64,000 nucleotides of DNA from Paracoccus sp. DMF-8. Lineage in GTDB: Bacteria; Pseudomonadota; Alphaproteobacteria; Rhodobacterales; Rhodobacteraceae. This document shows, in pieces, positions 17,952 to 27,567 of the stretch (its first letter is position 1; each line of letters starts with the position of its first letter). The translations under genes and the position numbers were made by a program. The DNA is taken from NCBI RefSeq assembly GCF_029309835.1, contig NZ_JARJHL010000005.1:62001-126000 (forward strand), written 5' to 3'. The notes beneath the pieces were generated by a model that did no database searches, was not told the origin of the DNA, and saw only the letters and a program-made list of their open reading frames with translations.

Positions 17952-19513
17952 GCCGCATACCACCTTTCGACCAGTTTCCAGCCATCAAAGAAGCGGTCGC
18001 CCGCGACCTCGCCATGCGCGACCTTGTCGTTATGCGCATCGACGTAATTGACGAAAACCGGAATGATCGTGCCGCCGTCCTGACTGACAAGCCCCTGCAT
18101 TTCGGTATACATCTCGCGGCGAAGATTGTCGTCCAGCTCGGCCCGCGCCTTCAGCAGCAATTCGTTGAAACGCTCATTGTCCCAATGGCTTTCGTTCCAT
18201 TCCGCGCCCCTGGCATAGACCAGGCTGAACATGTCATCCTCGGTCGGGCGGCCGTTCCAATAGCCGACGCAGAACGGCTTTTTCAGCCAGACATTCGACC
18301 AGTAGCCGTCTTCGGGTTCGCGTTTGACAGTGATGTTGATGCCCGCCGCCCTGGCCGATTGCTGGAACAGTTGCGCCGCATCGACCGCGCCGGTGAATGC
18401 GGAATTCGAGGTCGACAGCTCCACCGTCAGATCGCTCAGCCCCGCCTGTTTCAGGTAATGTTTCGCCTTGTCGGGATCATAGCTGTTTTGCGGCAGGTCG
18501 GCGGCATAGTAGCGGTTTGCCGGGGCAATCGGGCTGTCATTGGCGACCTTGCCATAGCCGCGCAGAATCTTTTCGACCATTTCCTGGCGGTTGATCGCAT
18601 GTTTCAGCGCCAGCCGGACATTCACGTCATCAAAAGGCGCTGCGTCGCAGAACATCGGCATGGTGTAATGCGCGGTGCCGGTGGTTTCGACCAGCGTGAT
18701 GCCGGGGCGGCGTTGCAGCAGGTGGATCGTCGACAGGTCGGGGCCGTTGATCGCATCGACCTCTCCGGTCATCAGGGCGTTCTGGCGCGCGGTCGGGTCG
18801 TTGATGGTCATCAGCGTGACATCGTCGAACCATGCGCGGTCCGCTTTCCAGTAATCATCACGGCGTTTCAGCGTGATCCGCACGCCGGGTTCGTGATCGA
18901 CCAGCGCATAGCCGCCCGTCCCCAGCCCGGACTGCCAGTCCAGCGTACCGTCATCATTCGCCGGCATGATGATGAAATGGTAATCCGAGGTCAGATAGGC
19001 GAAATCGGCATTCCCGCTTTCCAGTTCGAACACCACGACATTGTCGCCATCGGCGCGGATGTCCCTGACCTGCGCCAGCGCGCCCTTGGCGCCCGACACG
19101 GTGTCATCGCCCCGGTGGTGGTTGAAGGATGCGATGACATCATTCGCCGTGACCTTGCGCCCGTCGCCGAAACTGGCGTCACGGATGCGGAACGTCCAGA
19201 TGCGGGCCTCGGCGTCGGGTTCGTAGCTTTCGGCCAGTTCGGGCACTGCCTGCCCCTTGGCGTCGATTTCGACCAGATTGTTGCACACCGCCAGCATCGC
19301 CGTCACCACCGGCCCGGCGGCGAAGGTCGCCGGGTCGATGGTGTCCGAGGTCGCGCCCCCGGAATGGCCGATGCGGAACTGCCCGCCCTTTGCGGCGCGG
19401 CCTGCGCGCGCCGCGCCGGGCAGGATCAGCCCGCCGGCAAGGATGGTCGAGGCCGTCAGCCCCGCCGCCCCGGCCAGCAGCCCGCGCCGCGAGATGTCTT
19501 TGCGGATCGTCAT
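17948..19513 (-). CDS. ABC transporter substrate-binding protein (SBP_bac_5), Tat-exported
   Basis: A 521-residue periplasmic binding protein of the peptide/nickel class. The N terminus DISRRGLLAGAAGLTASTI has a twin-arginine motif and a hydrophobic core ending near AARAG. Family segments are VPELAESYEPD, WTFRIRDASFGDGRKVTA, TGGYAL and RDDYWKADRAWFDDV. It should bind the cargo of the permeases encoded downstream. The first catabolic gene (BKACE) lies upstream, the dehydrogenase directly downstream with a four-base overlap. Probable cargo is carnitine or related betaines; peptides remain possible. Intact. Confidence 0.88.
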   Translation of the reverse strand: MTIRKDISRRGLLAGAAGLTASTILAGGLILPGAARAGRAAKGGQFRIGHSGGATSDTIDPATFAAGPVVTAMLAVCNNLVEIDAKGQAVPELAESYEPDAEARIWTFRIRDASFGDGRKVTANDVIASFNHHRGDDTVSGAKGALAQVRDIRADGDNVVVFELESGNADFAYLTSDYHFIIMPANDDGTLDWQSGLGTGGYALVDHEPGVRITLKRRDDYWKADRAWFDDVTLMTINDPTARQNALMTGEVDAINGPDLSTIHLLQRRPGITLVETTGTAHYTMPMFCDAAPFDDVNVRLALKHAINRQEMVEKILRGYGKVANDSPIAPANRYYAADLPQNSYDPDKAKHYLKQAGLSDLTVELSTSNSAFTGAVDAAQLFQQSARAAGINITVKREPEDGYWSNVWLKKPFCVGYWNGRPTEDDMFSLVYARGAEWNESHWDNERFNELLLKARAELDDNLRREMYTEMQGLVSQDGGTIIPVFVNYVDAHNDKVAHGEVAGDRFFDGWKLVERWYAA

Positions 19514-19545
19514 CTTCTGTTCTCCCTGTTGTGGCGCCCTGCCGT

Positions 19546-20436
19546 TCAGCGGCGGGTCAGCTTCAGTTTCTCGCGCACCTCGACCGGGCCAAGGATGCGG
19601 CAGCCCATGCCGTTCAGGATGGTCGCGGCGCGTTCGACCAGATCGCCGTTGCGGGCCAGAACGCCCCGATCCAGCCAGATATTGTCCTCAAGCCCCACCC
19701 GCACATTACCGCCCGCCAGTGCGGCCTGCGCGACATAGGGCATCTGCATCCGCCCGATGGAAAACATCGAATAGACCCAGCCTTGCGGGATGTTGTTCAC
19801 CATCGCCATCAGGCTGTTCGGGTCGTTCGGCGCGCCATAGGGGATGCCCATGCAAAGCTGCACCATGACCGGATCGTCGATCAGCCCTTCGTCGACCAGC
19901 GTCTTCGCCAGCCACAGATGGCCAGTGTCGAAGACCTCGATTTCCGGGCGCACGCCGGCGGCCTGTATGCGGGCGGCCATGGCACGCAGGGTGCCGGGCG
20001 TGTTGGTCATCACATAATCGGCCTCGGCGAAATTCATCGTGCCGCAATCCAGCGTGCAGATTTCGGGCAGCAGTTCCTCGACATGGACCAGCCGCTCGGT
20101 CGCGCCGACGATATCGCTTTGCGGCGACAGCGGCAGGGGCGACTCGGCCGAACCCAGCACGATATCGCCGCCCATGCCCGCCGTCAGGTTCAGCACGACA
20201 TCGACATCGGCCGAACGCACCCGGTCCACAACCTCGCGATACAGCGCCGGATCGCGGGACGGCGCGCCGGTTTCGGGGTTGCGGACATGGACATGGGCGA
20301 TGGCGGCTCCTGCCTTCGCGGCCTCGATACAGGCATCGGCGATCTGTTTGGGCGTGATCGGCACAAGGTTCGATTTCGTGTGGCTTTGCCCTGATCCGGT
20401 GACGGCGCAGGTGATAAAGACGTCGTGATTCATCAT
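19546..20436 (-). CDS. BKACE family enzyme, probable 3-dehydrocarnitine cleavage enzyme
   Basis: A 296-residue beta-keto acid cleavage enzyme (formerly DUF849). In carnitine degradation it condenses 3-dehydrocarnitine with acetyl-CoA to give acetoacetate and betainyl-CoA. Zinc-site pattern AHVHVRNP (His-x-His) and the loops LNLTAGMGG, TLDCGTMNFAEAD, VMVQLCMGIPYG and VRVGLEDNIWLDRGVLARNG are typical. First gene of the leftward operon; two adjacent ATGs (20436 and 20433) follow a GAGGAT ribosome-binding site. Specificity for dehydrocarnitine is inferred from the adjacent carnitine dehydrogenase/thioesterase. A divergent regulator starts 77 bases away. Confidence 0.9.
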   Translation of the reverse strand: MMNHDVFITCAVTGSGQSHTKSNLVPITPKQIADACIEAAKAGAAIAHVHVRNPETGAPSRDPALYREVVDRVRSADVDVVLNLTAGMGGDIVLGSAESPLPLSPQSDIVGATERLVHVEELLPEICTLDCGTMNFAEADYVMTNTPGTLRAMAARIQAAGVRPEIEVFDTGHLWLAKTLVDEGLIDDPVMVQLCMGIPYGAPNDPNSLMAMVNNIPQGWVYSMFSIGRMQMPYVAQAALAGGNVRVGLEDNIWLDRGVLARNGDLVERAATILNGMGCRILGPVEVREKLKLTRR

Positions 20437-20513
20437 ATCCTCGGGGAGTGGTTGCTTTCAGGTTACGAGGATTTGCCTGGCGTGATGTGCACATTCCGCC
20501 ATAATCTTTTCCC

Positions 20514-21455
20514 ATGCAGCCATTTTCCGCGTTTCACCTGACATTCCTGCTGCTGGACGGCTTTTCCAATATGGTGCTGGCCAGCGCGATCGAACCGCTG
20601 CGCGCCGCCCGTGACCTGAGTGGAAAGCGGTTGTTTTCATGGCAGATCGCCTCGCCCGACGGGAATGGCGTGACCAGTTCGTCGCGGCTGTCGGTGGGGG
20701 TGGATATCGCCCTGCCCCGCGTCGGCGCGACCGATGCGCTGGTCGTCGTGACCGGCTATGGCGTGCGCGACCATCTGCGCCGCGCGACCTTGCAGGAGGT
20801 GCTGCAAAAGGGACGCGGCCTGCCCCTGGTCGCGGGCATCGACACCGGCGCCTGGATGCTGGCCGAGGCCGGTCTGCTGGCCGGTCGCCGCGCCACGATC
20901 CACTGGATGGAACACGAGGCCCTTGCCGAAGCCTTCCCCGAGGTCGAGGTCGTGGCCGCCCCCTGGATCGCCGATGGCAACACCGTCACGGCCGGGGGCG
21001 CGCAGGGGGTGCTGTCATGGTCGCTGGATCTGATCGGGCAACGCGCCGATGACGCGCTGCGCTATGATGTCGGCAACATGTTCGGGCGCACCCATATGGA
21101 ACCCTCGCTGGTCGGGCAGGCCAGGCTGACCGACCGCGCCCTGCCCACCCCTTTGCAGCGCGCGGTTCTGGCGATGCGCGAAAGCGCGGAACAGCCGCTG
21201 CCGCTGGCGGTGATCGCAACGCGGGCGGCGCTGTCCACGCGCACGATGGACCGGCTGTTTCGCCGTCATCTGGGCATGGCGGCGGGCGGCTATTACCGCC
21301 AGATCCGCCTGTCCCATGCCCGCGCCTTGGCCATCGACACCGGCAAACCGCTGGACGAGATCGCGGCGCGGACGGGGTTTTCATCGGCATCGACCCTTGC
21401 CCGCGCCTACCGGGCGCATTTCGGAGAAACCATCCGGGGCACGCGGCGCGGCTGA
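20514..21455 (+). CDS. GlxA/CdhR-type AraC family regulator
   Basis: A 313-residue transcription factor. Residues 1-180 are a class I glutamine-amidotransferase-like (DJ-1/PfpI) sensor domain: LTFLLLDGFSNMVLASAIE, VVVTGYGV, and IDTGAWMLAEAGLLAGRRAT, where the usual nucleophile position holds a non-Cys residue. Residues about 215-310 are the AraC DNA-binding domain (AALSTRTMDRLFRRH, DEIAARTGFSSASTLARAY). The layout matches CdhR, which senses carnitine in Pseudomonas. It is divergent from the BKACE-led operon across 77 bases, so it likely controls it. Intact. Confidence 0.85.
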   Translation: MQPFSAFHLTFLLLDGFSNMVLASAIEPLRAARDLSGKRLFSWQIASPDGNGVTSSSRLSVGVDIALPRVGATDALVVVTGYGVRDHLRRATLQEVLQKGRGLPLVAGIDTGAWMLAEAGLLAGRRATIHWMEHEALAEAFPEVEVVAAPWIADGNTVTAGGAQGVLSWSLDLIGQRADDALRYDVGNMFGRTHMEPSLVGQARLTDRALPTPLQRAVLAMRESAEQPLPLAVIATRAALSTRTMDRLFRRHLGMAAGGYYRQIRLSHARALAIDTGKPLDEIAARTGFSSASTLARAYRAHFGETIRGTRRG

Positions 21456-21464
21456 TGGCTGACG

Positions 21465-22244
21465 TCAGCGGCCCCGCCAGACCGGATCGCGCTTTTCGGC
21501 AAAGGCGCGGGCGCCTTCCTGCTGGTCGTCCGAGCGATACAGCCGTTCCACGGTTTCGAACTGGCTTCTGGCGATGCGGTTCAGCGCGTCCTGAAACTTC
21601 ATGTCCTCGGCTTCGCGGACGATTTCCTTGATGGCGGCAAAGACGAGGGGCGGGCCAGCGGCCAGCTCATCCGCCAGCGCCCGCGCCTGATCCATCAGGC
21701 TTGCGGCGGGGATGATGCGGTTGACCAGCCCCCAACGCGCGGCCTCTGCCGCGTCGATCCAGCGGCCGGTCAGCAGCATTTCCATCGCGACATGATAGGG
21801 GATGCGCTTGGGCAGCCTGATCGCGGCCGCGTCGGCGACCGTCCCGGACCGGATTTCCGGCAGCGCGAATGTCGCATGATCGGCGGCAAGGATGATATCG
21901 CCCGACAGGGCCAGTTCCAGCCCGCCGCCGCAGCAGATGCCGTTGACCGCGACGATCACCGGCTTGTTCAGCCCGCGCAATTCCTGCAAGCCGCCGAAAC
22001 CGCCGACGCCGTAATCGCCATCGACCGCATCCCCTGCCGCCGCCGCCTTCAGGTCCCATCCGGGGCAGAAGAATTTCCGGCCCGCCCCGGTCAGGATGGC
22101 GACGCGCAGGTCGGGGTCGTCGCGGAAGCGGGTAAAAAGCTCGCCCATGATCCGGCTGGTCGCAAGGTCGATGGCATTGGCCGGGGGACGGTCCAGCGTG
22201 ACCTCGAACACATGGCCGAGGGTTTCGGTTCGGATCGGGTTCAT
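21465..22244 (-). CDS. Enoyl-CoA hydratase, CaiD-like
   Basis: A 259-residue crotonase-fold enzyme. FFCPGWDLKAAAAG and CCGGGLELALSGDIILA are the oxyanion-hole segments, and LPEIRSGTVADAAAIRLPKR matches the CaiD branch (carnitinyl-CoA dehydratase), which interconverts crotonobetainyl-CoA and carnitinyl-CoA. Last gene of the operon starting at 25437; its ATG overlaps the CoA-ligase stop as ATGA. The context (carnitine dehydrogenase operon next door) supports hydration of crotonobetainyl-CoA to carnitinyl-CoA. Intact. CaiD-like specificity is a context-supported judgement. Confidence 0.82.
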   Translation of the reverse strand: MNPIRTETLGHVFEVTLDRPPANAIDLATSRIMGELFTRFRDDPDLRVAILTGAGRKFFCPGWDLKAAAAGDAVDGDYGVGGFGGLQELRGLNKPVIVAVNGICCGGGLELALSGDIILAADHATFALPEIRSGTVADAAAIRLPKRIPYHVAMEMLLTGRWIDAAEAARWGLVNRIIPAASLMDQARALADELAAGPPLVFAAIKEIVREAEDMKFQDALNRIARSQFETVERLYRSDDQQEGARAFAEKRDPVWRGR

Positions 22245-24277
22245 GGCATTTCCTTTCGGATCAGCGCATCGACCGCGACGGCGTCATGGGCGCGGCAGAT
22301 GAGCGGGTTGATTTCGATCTCGGCCAGACCGGGGGTGGCACGGACATGTTCCTGCACCGCCATCACCGCGTCGATGATCGCATCCACGCAAGCGGCGGGG
22401 CCGCCGCGCCAGCCGCGCAGCAGCGCCCAGATGCGCAGGTCGCGCAGGGCACCCCCGACCTGATCGCGCGTGACCGGCAGCAACAACGATACATTGTCGC
22501 GCAGCAATTCGGCCATCACGCCTCCCGCCCCGATGGTCAGCAGCCAGCCATGCGCCGGGTCGCGAGTGACGCCGATCAGCACTTCGGCGATGGCGCCCGT
22601 CACCATTTCCTCGACCAGCCGCGACGGGGCGGGCATGGTTGCAGCGGCGTCACGGACCAGCGCGGCGCCGGTCAGGTTCAGCGCGACGGCCCCCGCCTCG
22701 GTCTTATGGGCATAGCCTTCGCCCTTCAGCACGACCGGAAAGCCGATCCGGGAGGCGGCCTCGGCGGCCTGATCCGGGGTCGCGGCGCGGATGGCGGCGG
22801 GGATGCGCAGGCCGAACGCGGCCAGTTCGGCCTTGGCCGCCGCCTCGGTCAGCAGGGCGGGCGCGGCGGGATCGGGGCCAGGCGGCCAGACGGCTTCGGG
22901 ATCGGTGGCGGGCAGGGGCGCGGCGGCAATCGCAATCGCCGCCATCGCCTCGGCAATGCCGCAAAAGGGGGTGATGCCCTCGGCGATGCAACGCCGCGCG
23001 ATGTCCTCGGGCATGTTGTCAGACAGGGTCGCGATCAGGCCAAGCGGCATCGCGGGGGCCGTGCTGGCGCCGCGCGAGGCCTGAAGCGCGGCCAGCACAT
23101 CGTTCCATTCCCTGCTGCCGCAGCGGTCGGCGCGCGGAAAATCCAGCACCACGCAGGCCATGGCCAGCGCGGGATCGGCCATCGCGCGAAAGCAATTCGT
23201 CATCGCCTCGCGGTTGCCCCAGATATAGGTGTGGTAATCCAACGGGTTCGACAGCGCGACACGCGGCCCAAGCGCCATGCGCAGCGCATCGGATTGCGCC
23301 GTGGTCAGCGCCGGGAAATCGACGCCATGCACCCGCCCCGCATCCGCCATCAGGCCGGCCTCTCCGCCCGAACAGGACAGCGAGGCGATCGGTTCGACGC
23401 CAGCGGTCCGGCGACATGCAGCAGCTTCAGCACCTCCAGCAGCACCGAAAGGCTGTCCACCTGCGCGATCCCAAGGCGGCGCAGCAGCGCCCGCCCCGCC
23501 GCATCCGACGCGGCAAGCGATGCGGTATGCGACATCGCCGCCGCCCGCGCCTGATCCGAGGCCCCGACCTTCAGCGCCACGATCCGCTTGCCAAGACGCC
23601 GCGCCGTCGCCGCAAGCGCCTGGAAAGCCAGCAGGATCGGCAATGCCTTCGATATGCAGGCCAAGCGCGGTGACGCGCGGATCGGTCAGCAGCGCCTGCC
23701 CGACCCCGGCAAAGCCCACGCGCGCCTGATTGCCAAGCGTCACGACATAGCCAAGCGGCAGACCGCGCCGCTGCATCGTCTGGTTCATCGCGATATTCGA
23801 GCTTTGGGTGATGATCGCCACGCCGCGATCCACCTTTTCGCAGCCATGCTGATCGGGCCACAGCGCCGCCCCGTCCAGCGCGTTGATAAATCCGTAGCAA
23901 TTCGGCCCCAGAAAGGGCATGTCGCCCGCCGCCGCGACCAGCCGGTCCTGCATCTCGGCGCCATCGGCCAGTTCGCCCGCAGCCTCGCGGAAACCGGCGG
24001 CGAAACAGACGGCGCCGCCCGCACCCATCGCGGACAGATCGGCCATGACATCCAGCGCCGCATCGCGGTTCACGCCGACAAAGACCGCATCCGGCACCGC
24101 AGGCAGATCGGCCAGCCGCGCAAGAGCCGGCAGGCCCCCGATTTCCGGCAGCGACGGATGCACGGGCCAGATCCGCCCCTGATAGCCGATGCGCCGGCAG
24201 GCGCGGACGATATTGCCGCACCAGCCGCTGCCCCCCACGGCAGCAGTCGAACGGGGCCGCAGCAGCCGTTCCATCAT
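22241..24277 (-). CDS. NDP-forming acyl-CoA synthetase (CoA_binding/ATP-grasp), paired frameshifts
   Basis: About 680 residues, built as CoA-binding domain (LLRPRSTAAVGGSG; MPFLGPNCYGFIN), succinyl-CoA-ligase-like domains with the His segment MSHTASLAASDAAGRAL, and a C-terminal ATP-grasp domain (FPVVLKGEGYAHKTEAGAVA). It forms an acyl-CoA from a free acid, CoA and ATP with release of ADP. The frame shifts near 23625 (extra T in TTTCC) and is restored near 23400; the bypassed segment reads LGKRIVALKVGASDQ in the other frame. It is placed between an acyl-CoA dehydrogenase and a CaiD-like hydratase, with ATGA overlaps on both sides, so it should activate gamma-butyrobetaine, crotonobetaine or carnitine. 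Confidence 0.82.
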   Translation of the reverse strand: MMERLLRPRSTAAVGGSGWCGNIVRACRRIGYQGRIWPVHPSLPEIGGLPALARLADLPAVPDAVFVGVNRDAALDVMADLSAMGAGGAVCFAAGFREAAGELADGAEMQDRLVAAAGDMPFLGPNCYGFINALDGAALWPDQHGCEKVDRGVAIITQSSNIAMNQTMQRRGLPLGYVVTLGNQARVGFAGVGQALLTDPRVTALGLHIEGIADPAGFPGACGDGAASWQADRGAEGRGLGSGAGGGDVAYRIACRVGCGGAGAAAPPWDRAGGQPFGAAGGAEAAACRRTAGVEPIASLSCSGGEAGLMADAGRVHGVDFPALTTAQSDALRMALGPRVALSNPLDYHTYIWGNREAMTNCFRAMADPALAMACVVLDFPRADRCGSREWNDVLAALQASRGASTAPAMPLGLIATLSDNMPEDIARRCIAEGITPFCGIAEAMAAIAIAAAPLPATDPEAVWPPGPDPAAPALLTEAAAKAELAAFGLRIPAAIRAATPDQAAEAASRIGFPVVLKGEGYAHKTEAGAVALNLTGAALVRDAAATMPAPSRLVEEMVTGAIAEVLIGVTRDPAHGWLLTIGAGGVMAELLRDNVSLLLPVTRDQVGGALRDLRIWALLRGWRGGPAACVDAIIDAVMAVQEHVRATPGLAEIEINPLICRAHDAVAVDALIRKEMP

Positions 24278-25437
24278 GCACCCAGAGGCCGGAACAGGTC
24301 GCGGCTGATGATGTGGCGCTGGATTTCGGATGTCCCGTCCCAGATGCGTTCGACGCGGGCATCGCGCCAGAACCGTTCGATCGGTAGGTCCTCCATCAGC
24401 CCCATGCCGCCGTGGATCTGCAGCGTTGCATCGGTGACGCGGGCCAGCATCTCGGATGCGTACAGCTTGGCGCTGGCGATCTCGCGGTTGGCGGGCAGGT
24501 TCCGGTCCAGCCGCCAGGCGCCGGACAGGGTCAGGCAATCCGCCGCGTCGATTTCGGTAATCATGTCGGCGACCTGGAAACCGACACCCTGAAACCGCGC
24601 GATCGGCTGGCCGAACTGCCGACGTGCGGCCGCATAGGTCAGGGCGTGGTCGAAACAGCGCCGCGCCCGCCCGACGCAAAAGGCCGCGACCGTCAGGCGC
24701 GTGGCGTAAAGCCAGTCGTTCATCACCGTGAAACCGCCATCCACCTCGCCCAGCACCTGTGTATCGGGCAGGCGGCAACCGTCGAAATACAGGGTGTAAT
24801 TGCGATAGCCGCGATGCGAGACCGCGCGGTAGCCGTCGCGTATTTCAAACCCCGGCGTGCCCCTGTCCACCAGAAAGCAGGTGATCCGCCGCTTTGGTCC
24901 CTGCGGCGTCTCATCCACGCCCGTCGCGACAAAGACGATGAAAAAATCGGCATGTTCCGCCCCGGCGATGAAATGCTTGCAGCCGTTGACGACCCAATCG
25001 CCGCCGTCCCGCACCGCCCGACATTTCATGCCGCGCACGTCGGACCCGGCATCGGGTTCGGTCATCGCCAGCGCGTCCATGCGCTGGCCGCGCACGGCGG
25101 GCAGCAGATAGCGTTCGCGCTGTTCGCCCGCGCAGGCCATCAGGATATTCTGGGGACGGCCAAAGAAATGCGTCAGCGCCATCGAACCGCGCCCCAGTTC
25201 CCGTTCGACCAGCGTCATGTCCAGATGCGACAACCCTGCCCCGCCGACCTCTTCGGGGAAATTGCAGGCGTAAAAGCCAAGGTCGATGACCTTGCGGCGG
25301 ATGTCTTCGCCCAGTTCACGGGGAACCCGTCCCGTGCGTTCTGACCAATGCCTCATGCGGGTACGATTTCATTTTCGACGAAACTGCGGCACGGTCGAAA
25401 CGATCATCTGCTGGTCTTCGCCAAGCCCGAAATCCAT
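24274..25437 (-). CDS. Acyl-CoA dehydrogenase, CaiA/butyrobetainyl-CoA dehydrogenase type; N-terminal frameshifts
   Basis: Flavoenzyme introducing or reducing an alpha-beta double bond in an acyl-CoA. Main-frame motifs: LAMTEPDAGSDVRGMK, WVVNGCKHFIAGAEHA, ARRQFGQPIARFQGV, LQIHGGMGLMEDLPIERFWRD and the C-terminal IWDGTSEIQRHIISR. The N terminus begins MDFGLGEDQQMIVSTV at 25437 and passes through VENE and PHEALV pieces in other frames between about 25390 and 25340, each step explained by a single extra base. First gene of its operon; ATGA overlap with the ligase. Neighbours point to gamma-butyrobetainyl-CoA or crotonobetainyl-CoA as substrate. Confidence 0.82.
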
Positions 25438-25512
25438 TGCAAATCCCCTTGCTGATTCCCGGACAGGATGGAACAGATCGGGGCAAGGCATCATGCAAGG
25501 CTGTCCCGATAT

Positions 25513-26500
25513 CATGCAAAGCTGGAAACCGGACGAAAGAACGCGGCAGATCGACGTCCTGCTGTTCGATCGCTTTTCCAATCTCTGCCTTGCCAATGCG
25601 GTCGAGCGGCTGCTGCGCGTCCAACAGCATCTCGCGCAGGCCGCTTTGTAGACGCTCGGCGTTTTCTCGGTGATCGAGGCGGCGCCGGTGACCTCCTCCA
25701 GCGGCTTGCCGGTGATGCCTGAAAGCGCCCTGCGCAACAGCGAAGGCGGGGATTACCTGATCGTGGTGCCCGGTTACGATTTCCGCAGCCACGCCAAAAT
25801 ATCGCCACCACGCGCGCACTGGCGCGCGGCCGCCGCTTGGGGCGCTATCCGACGCTGATCGGCGCGGATACCGGCAGTTGGCTGCTGGCCACCGCCGGCC
25901 TGCTGGACGGGCGTCGCGCCACGATTCACTGGGACGAATACGACAGCCTTGCCGGAAACCTTCCCCGGAGGCAGGTGCTGCGCGACCGCGCTTTGCGGAT
26001 CGACGGCAACCGGCTGAGTTGCGGCGGGGTCACCACCGCGCTTGACCTGATCCTGCACCTGATCCGGGAACACCACGGCGCGATGCTGTCGCTTGAGGTC
26101 GCGGCGATGTTCATGCACGGCACCCGCGAGCCACCGTGGAATTTCCGCATGACTCCGGATGCCGCCATCCATGGCGCGGTGTCGCTGGATGCGCCGGAAT
26201 ATCGAAAACCCCCTGCCCATCCCGGAAATCGCGCGCCGCAGCGCGATGGACCGCAAGAGGCTGGAGAGCCTGTTCAGCGCGGAAACCGGCTGCACGCCAC
26301 AGGATGAGGTGATGGATCCGCCGGCGCGAAGCGCGCGAGGCTGCTTGAAAATACCAATCAGACCATCGCCGAAATCGCGACCCGCTGCGGCTATGTCAAC
26401 GCGGCTTCGCTGGCGCGCGCCTTCGGCGGGGAATTTCGGCCGGACGCCCTCGCTCGCCAGCGATCTGCGGCCGAGACCGATGCGCCGCGCCACCGGCCCG
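25513..26500 (+). pseudogene. Second GlxA-type AraC regulator, broken by several frameshifts
   Basis: Divergent from the acyl-CoA dehydrogenase operon. Pieces read in order in changing frames: RQIDVLLFDRFSNLCLANAVE; APVTSSSGLPVMPESAL with YLIVVPGYDFRSHA; LIGADTGSWLLATAGLLDGR with RATIHWDEYDSLAGNLP; IPEIARRSAMDRKRLESLFS; and NQTIAEIATRCGYVNAASLA, the end of an AraC helix-turn-helix domain. At least five frame changes lie between 25600 and 26450 and part of the first recognition region (about 26310-26340) looks shortened. It may be a real pseudogene or an especially error-rich stretch. It would be the natural regulator of the butyrobetaine-type operon. Confidence 0.7.
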
Positions 26501-27102
26501 CAGGCGCAGGGTGCCTCGAAATCCCTGCCGCACGGCCGCCGGATTCCGCCGCCGGATCAGTCGAACCGGCCCAAGCCGATCCGGAAACCGGTCACCGCCG
26601 ACCCTTCGCCCCATCCGGCAGGTTCGGGCGCATCTGCCATGCTTTGCGACCCCGCCCTTTGCGACCTCGCAATCCGGCAGCGATCCTATCATCGCGGGGT
26701 GGCCAGATTGCCGGCGTGCCCAGGATGGCCGGGTAGCCCGGCCGGCGTGGCCCAGTCAGCGTGGCCCGTCGGCAGCGTTTTCCGCTGTGTTGCGCGAACT
26801 CGCAACCGCCGCCAAAGAGCGGACGAGAGACGCCACGGACCATCTTTTGCCAGCGCGCGGATGGGCGCGGCCAGTTGTTCAGGCCCGCCTTGCCGCGCGA
26901 CCCCGGTCACGCGCGGCCCTTGCGATGCCTGATCCGCTGGCACAGAGGTGGCCCGGTTCCGGGTAGGCTCCGGGGTCGAGGGTGCGCGCGCTTCGCCCTG
27001 ACCGCAGGATGCGGGCGGCCCCGGCCGCCGCTGGCGTGTTCGCGACGATGCAGCAGGACCAGCGCGACCGCGACCGCCAGCTTGCGCGCGGTCACCATGT
27101 CA
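26501..27102. other. GC-rich intergenic stretch with a small doubtful ORF and a hairpin
   Basis: No clear gene. A 63-codon minus-strand frame (26907-27098) begins MVTARKLAVAVALVLL, which looks like a signal or membrane segment, one base after the RcnB-like stop, but continues as Arg/Pro-rich sequence and is not recognisable. A perfect hairpin GGCCGGG-TAG-CCCGGCC lies at 26727-26743 without a T tract. Confidence 0.4.
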
Positions 27103-27534
27103 GCGCCGCCCCTCGACGGGACCGAGGACCGAAACGACGCGCTTGGTCTTCTGATCGACCAGCACCAGCTGATCGCGGATCACGCGATATTCCTGACCGC
27201 GCGGGGCGGGCGCGAAGCGGCTGTTTTCCGCGCGCAGGCGGGGGCGGGCGTCGCGTCCATTGTCGCCGGGGCGCGGGGCCCGATGTTCGGCCCGGCGCGC
27301 GTCGCGCGGCTGTTCGCGCCGGTGATTGCCGTTGCGATGCGCGTCGCGCGGGCTGTTCACGCCGGTCACCGTCCTTGCGTTTCGTCTCTGCCGGCCGGGG
27401 TTCCGGGCATTTGCGGTCATTCTGGCGGCATTCCGGCGGGGTCGGGCGGCTGTCGGCCGTGGCCATCTGTCCGCCACCAAGCGCCGCCGCTGCAACGGCA
27501 GCAATCTGTATCAGGAAACGGTCATCTTTTTCAT
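27100..27534 (-). CDS. RcnB-like periplasmic protein, frameshifted
   Basis: The start MKKMTV at 27534 leads, after a frame change near 27515, into a signal-like stretch IQIAAVAAAALGGG. A low-complexity Arg/Asn/Pro-rich middle follows, and after another frame change the C terminus GQEYRVIRDQLVLVDQKT with VVSVLGPV, the beta-strand tail of RcnB-type proteins. RcnB is a periplasmic factor in nickel/cobalt homeostasis, but many relatives are uncharacterised. It lies 33 bases downstream of the LTxxQ-type gene and probably shares its transcript. The assignment rests on the last 35 residues. Confidence 0.55.
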
Positions 27535-27567
27535 GTCGCAGATGTCCGGGAAATTCGCGGATCGGGT

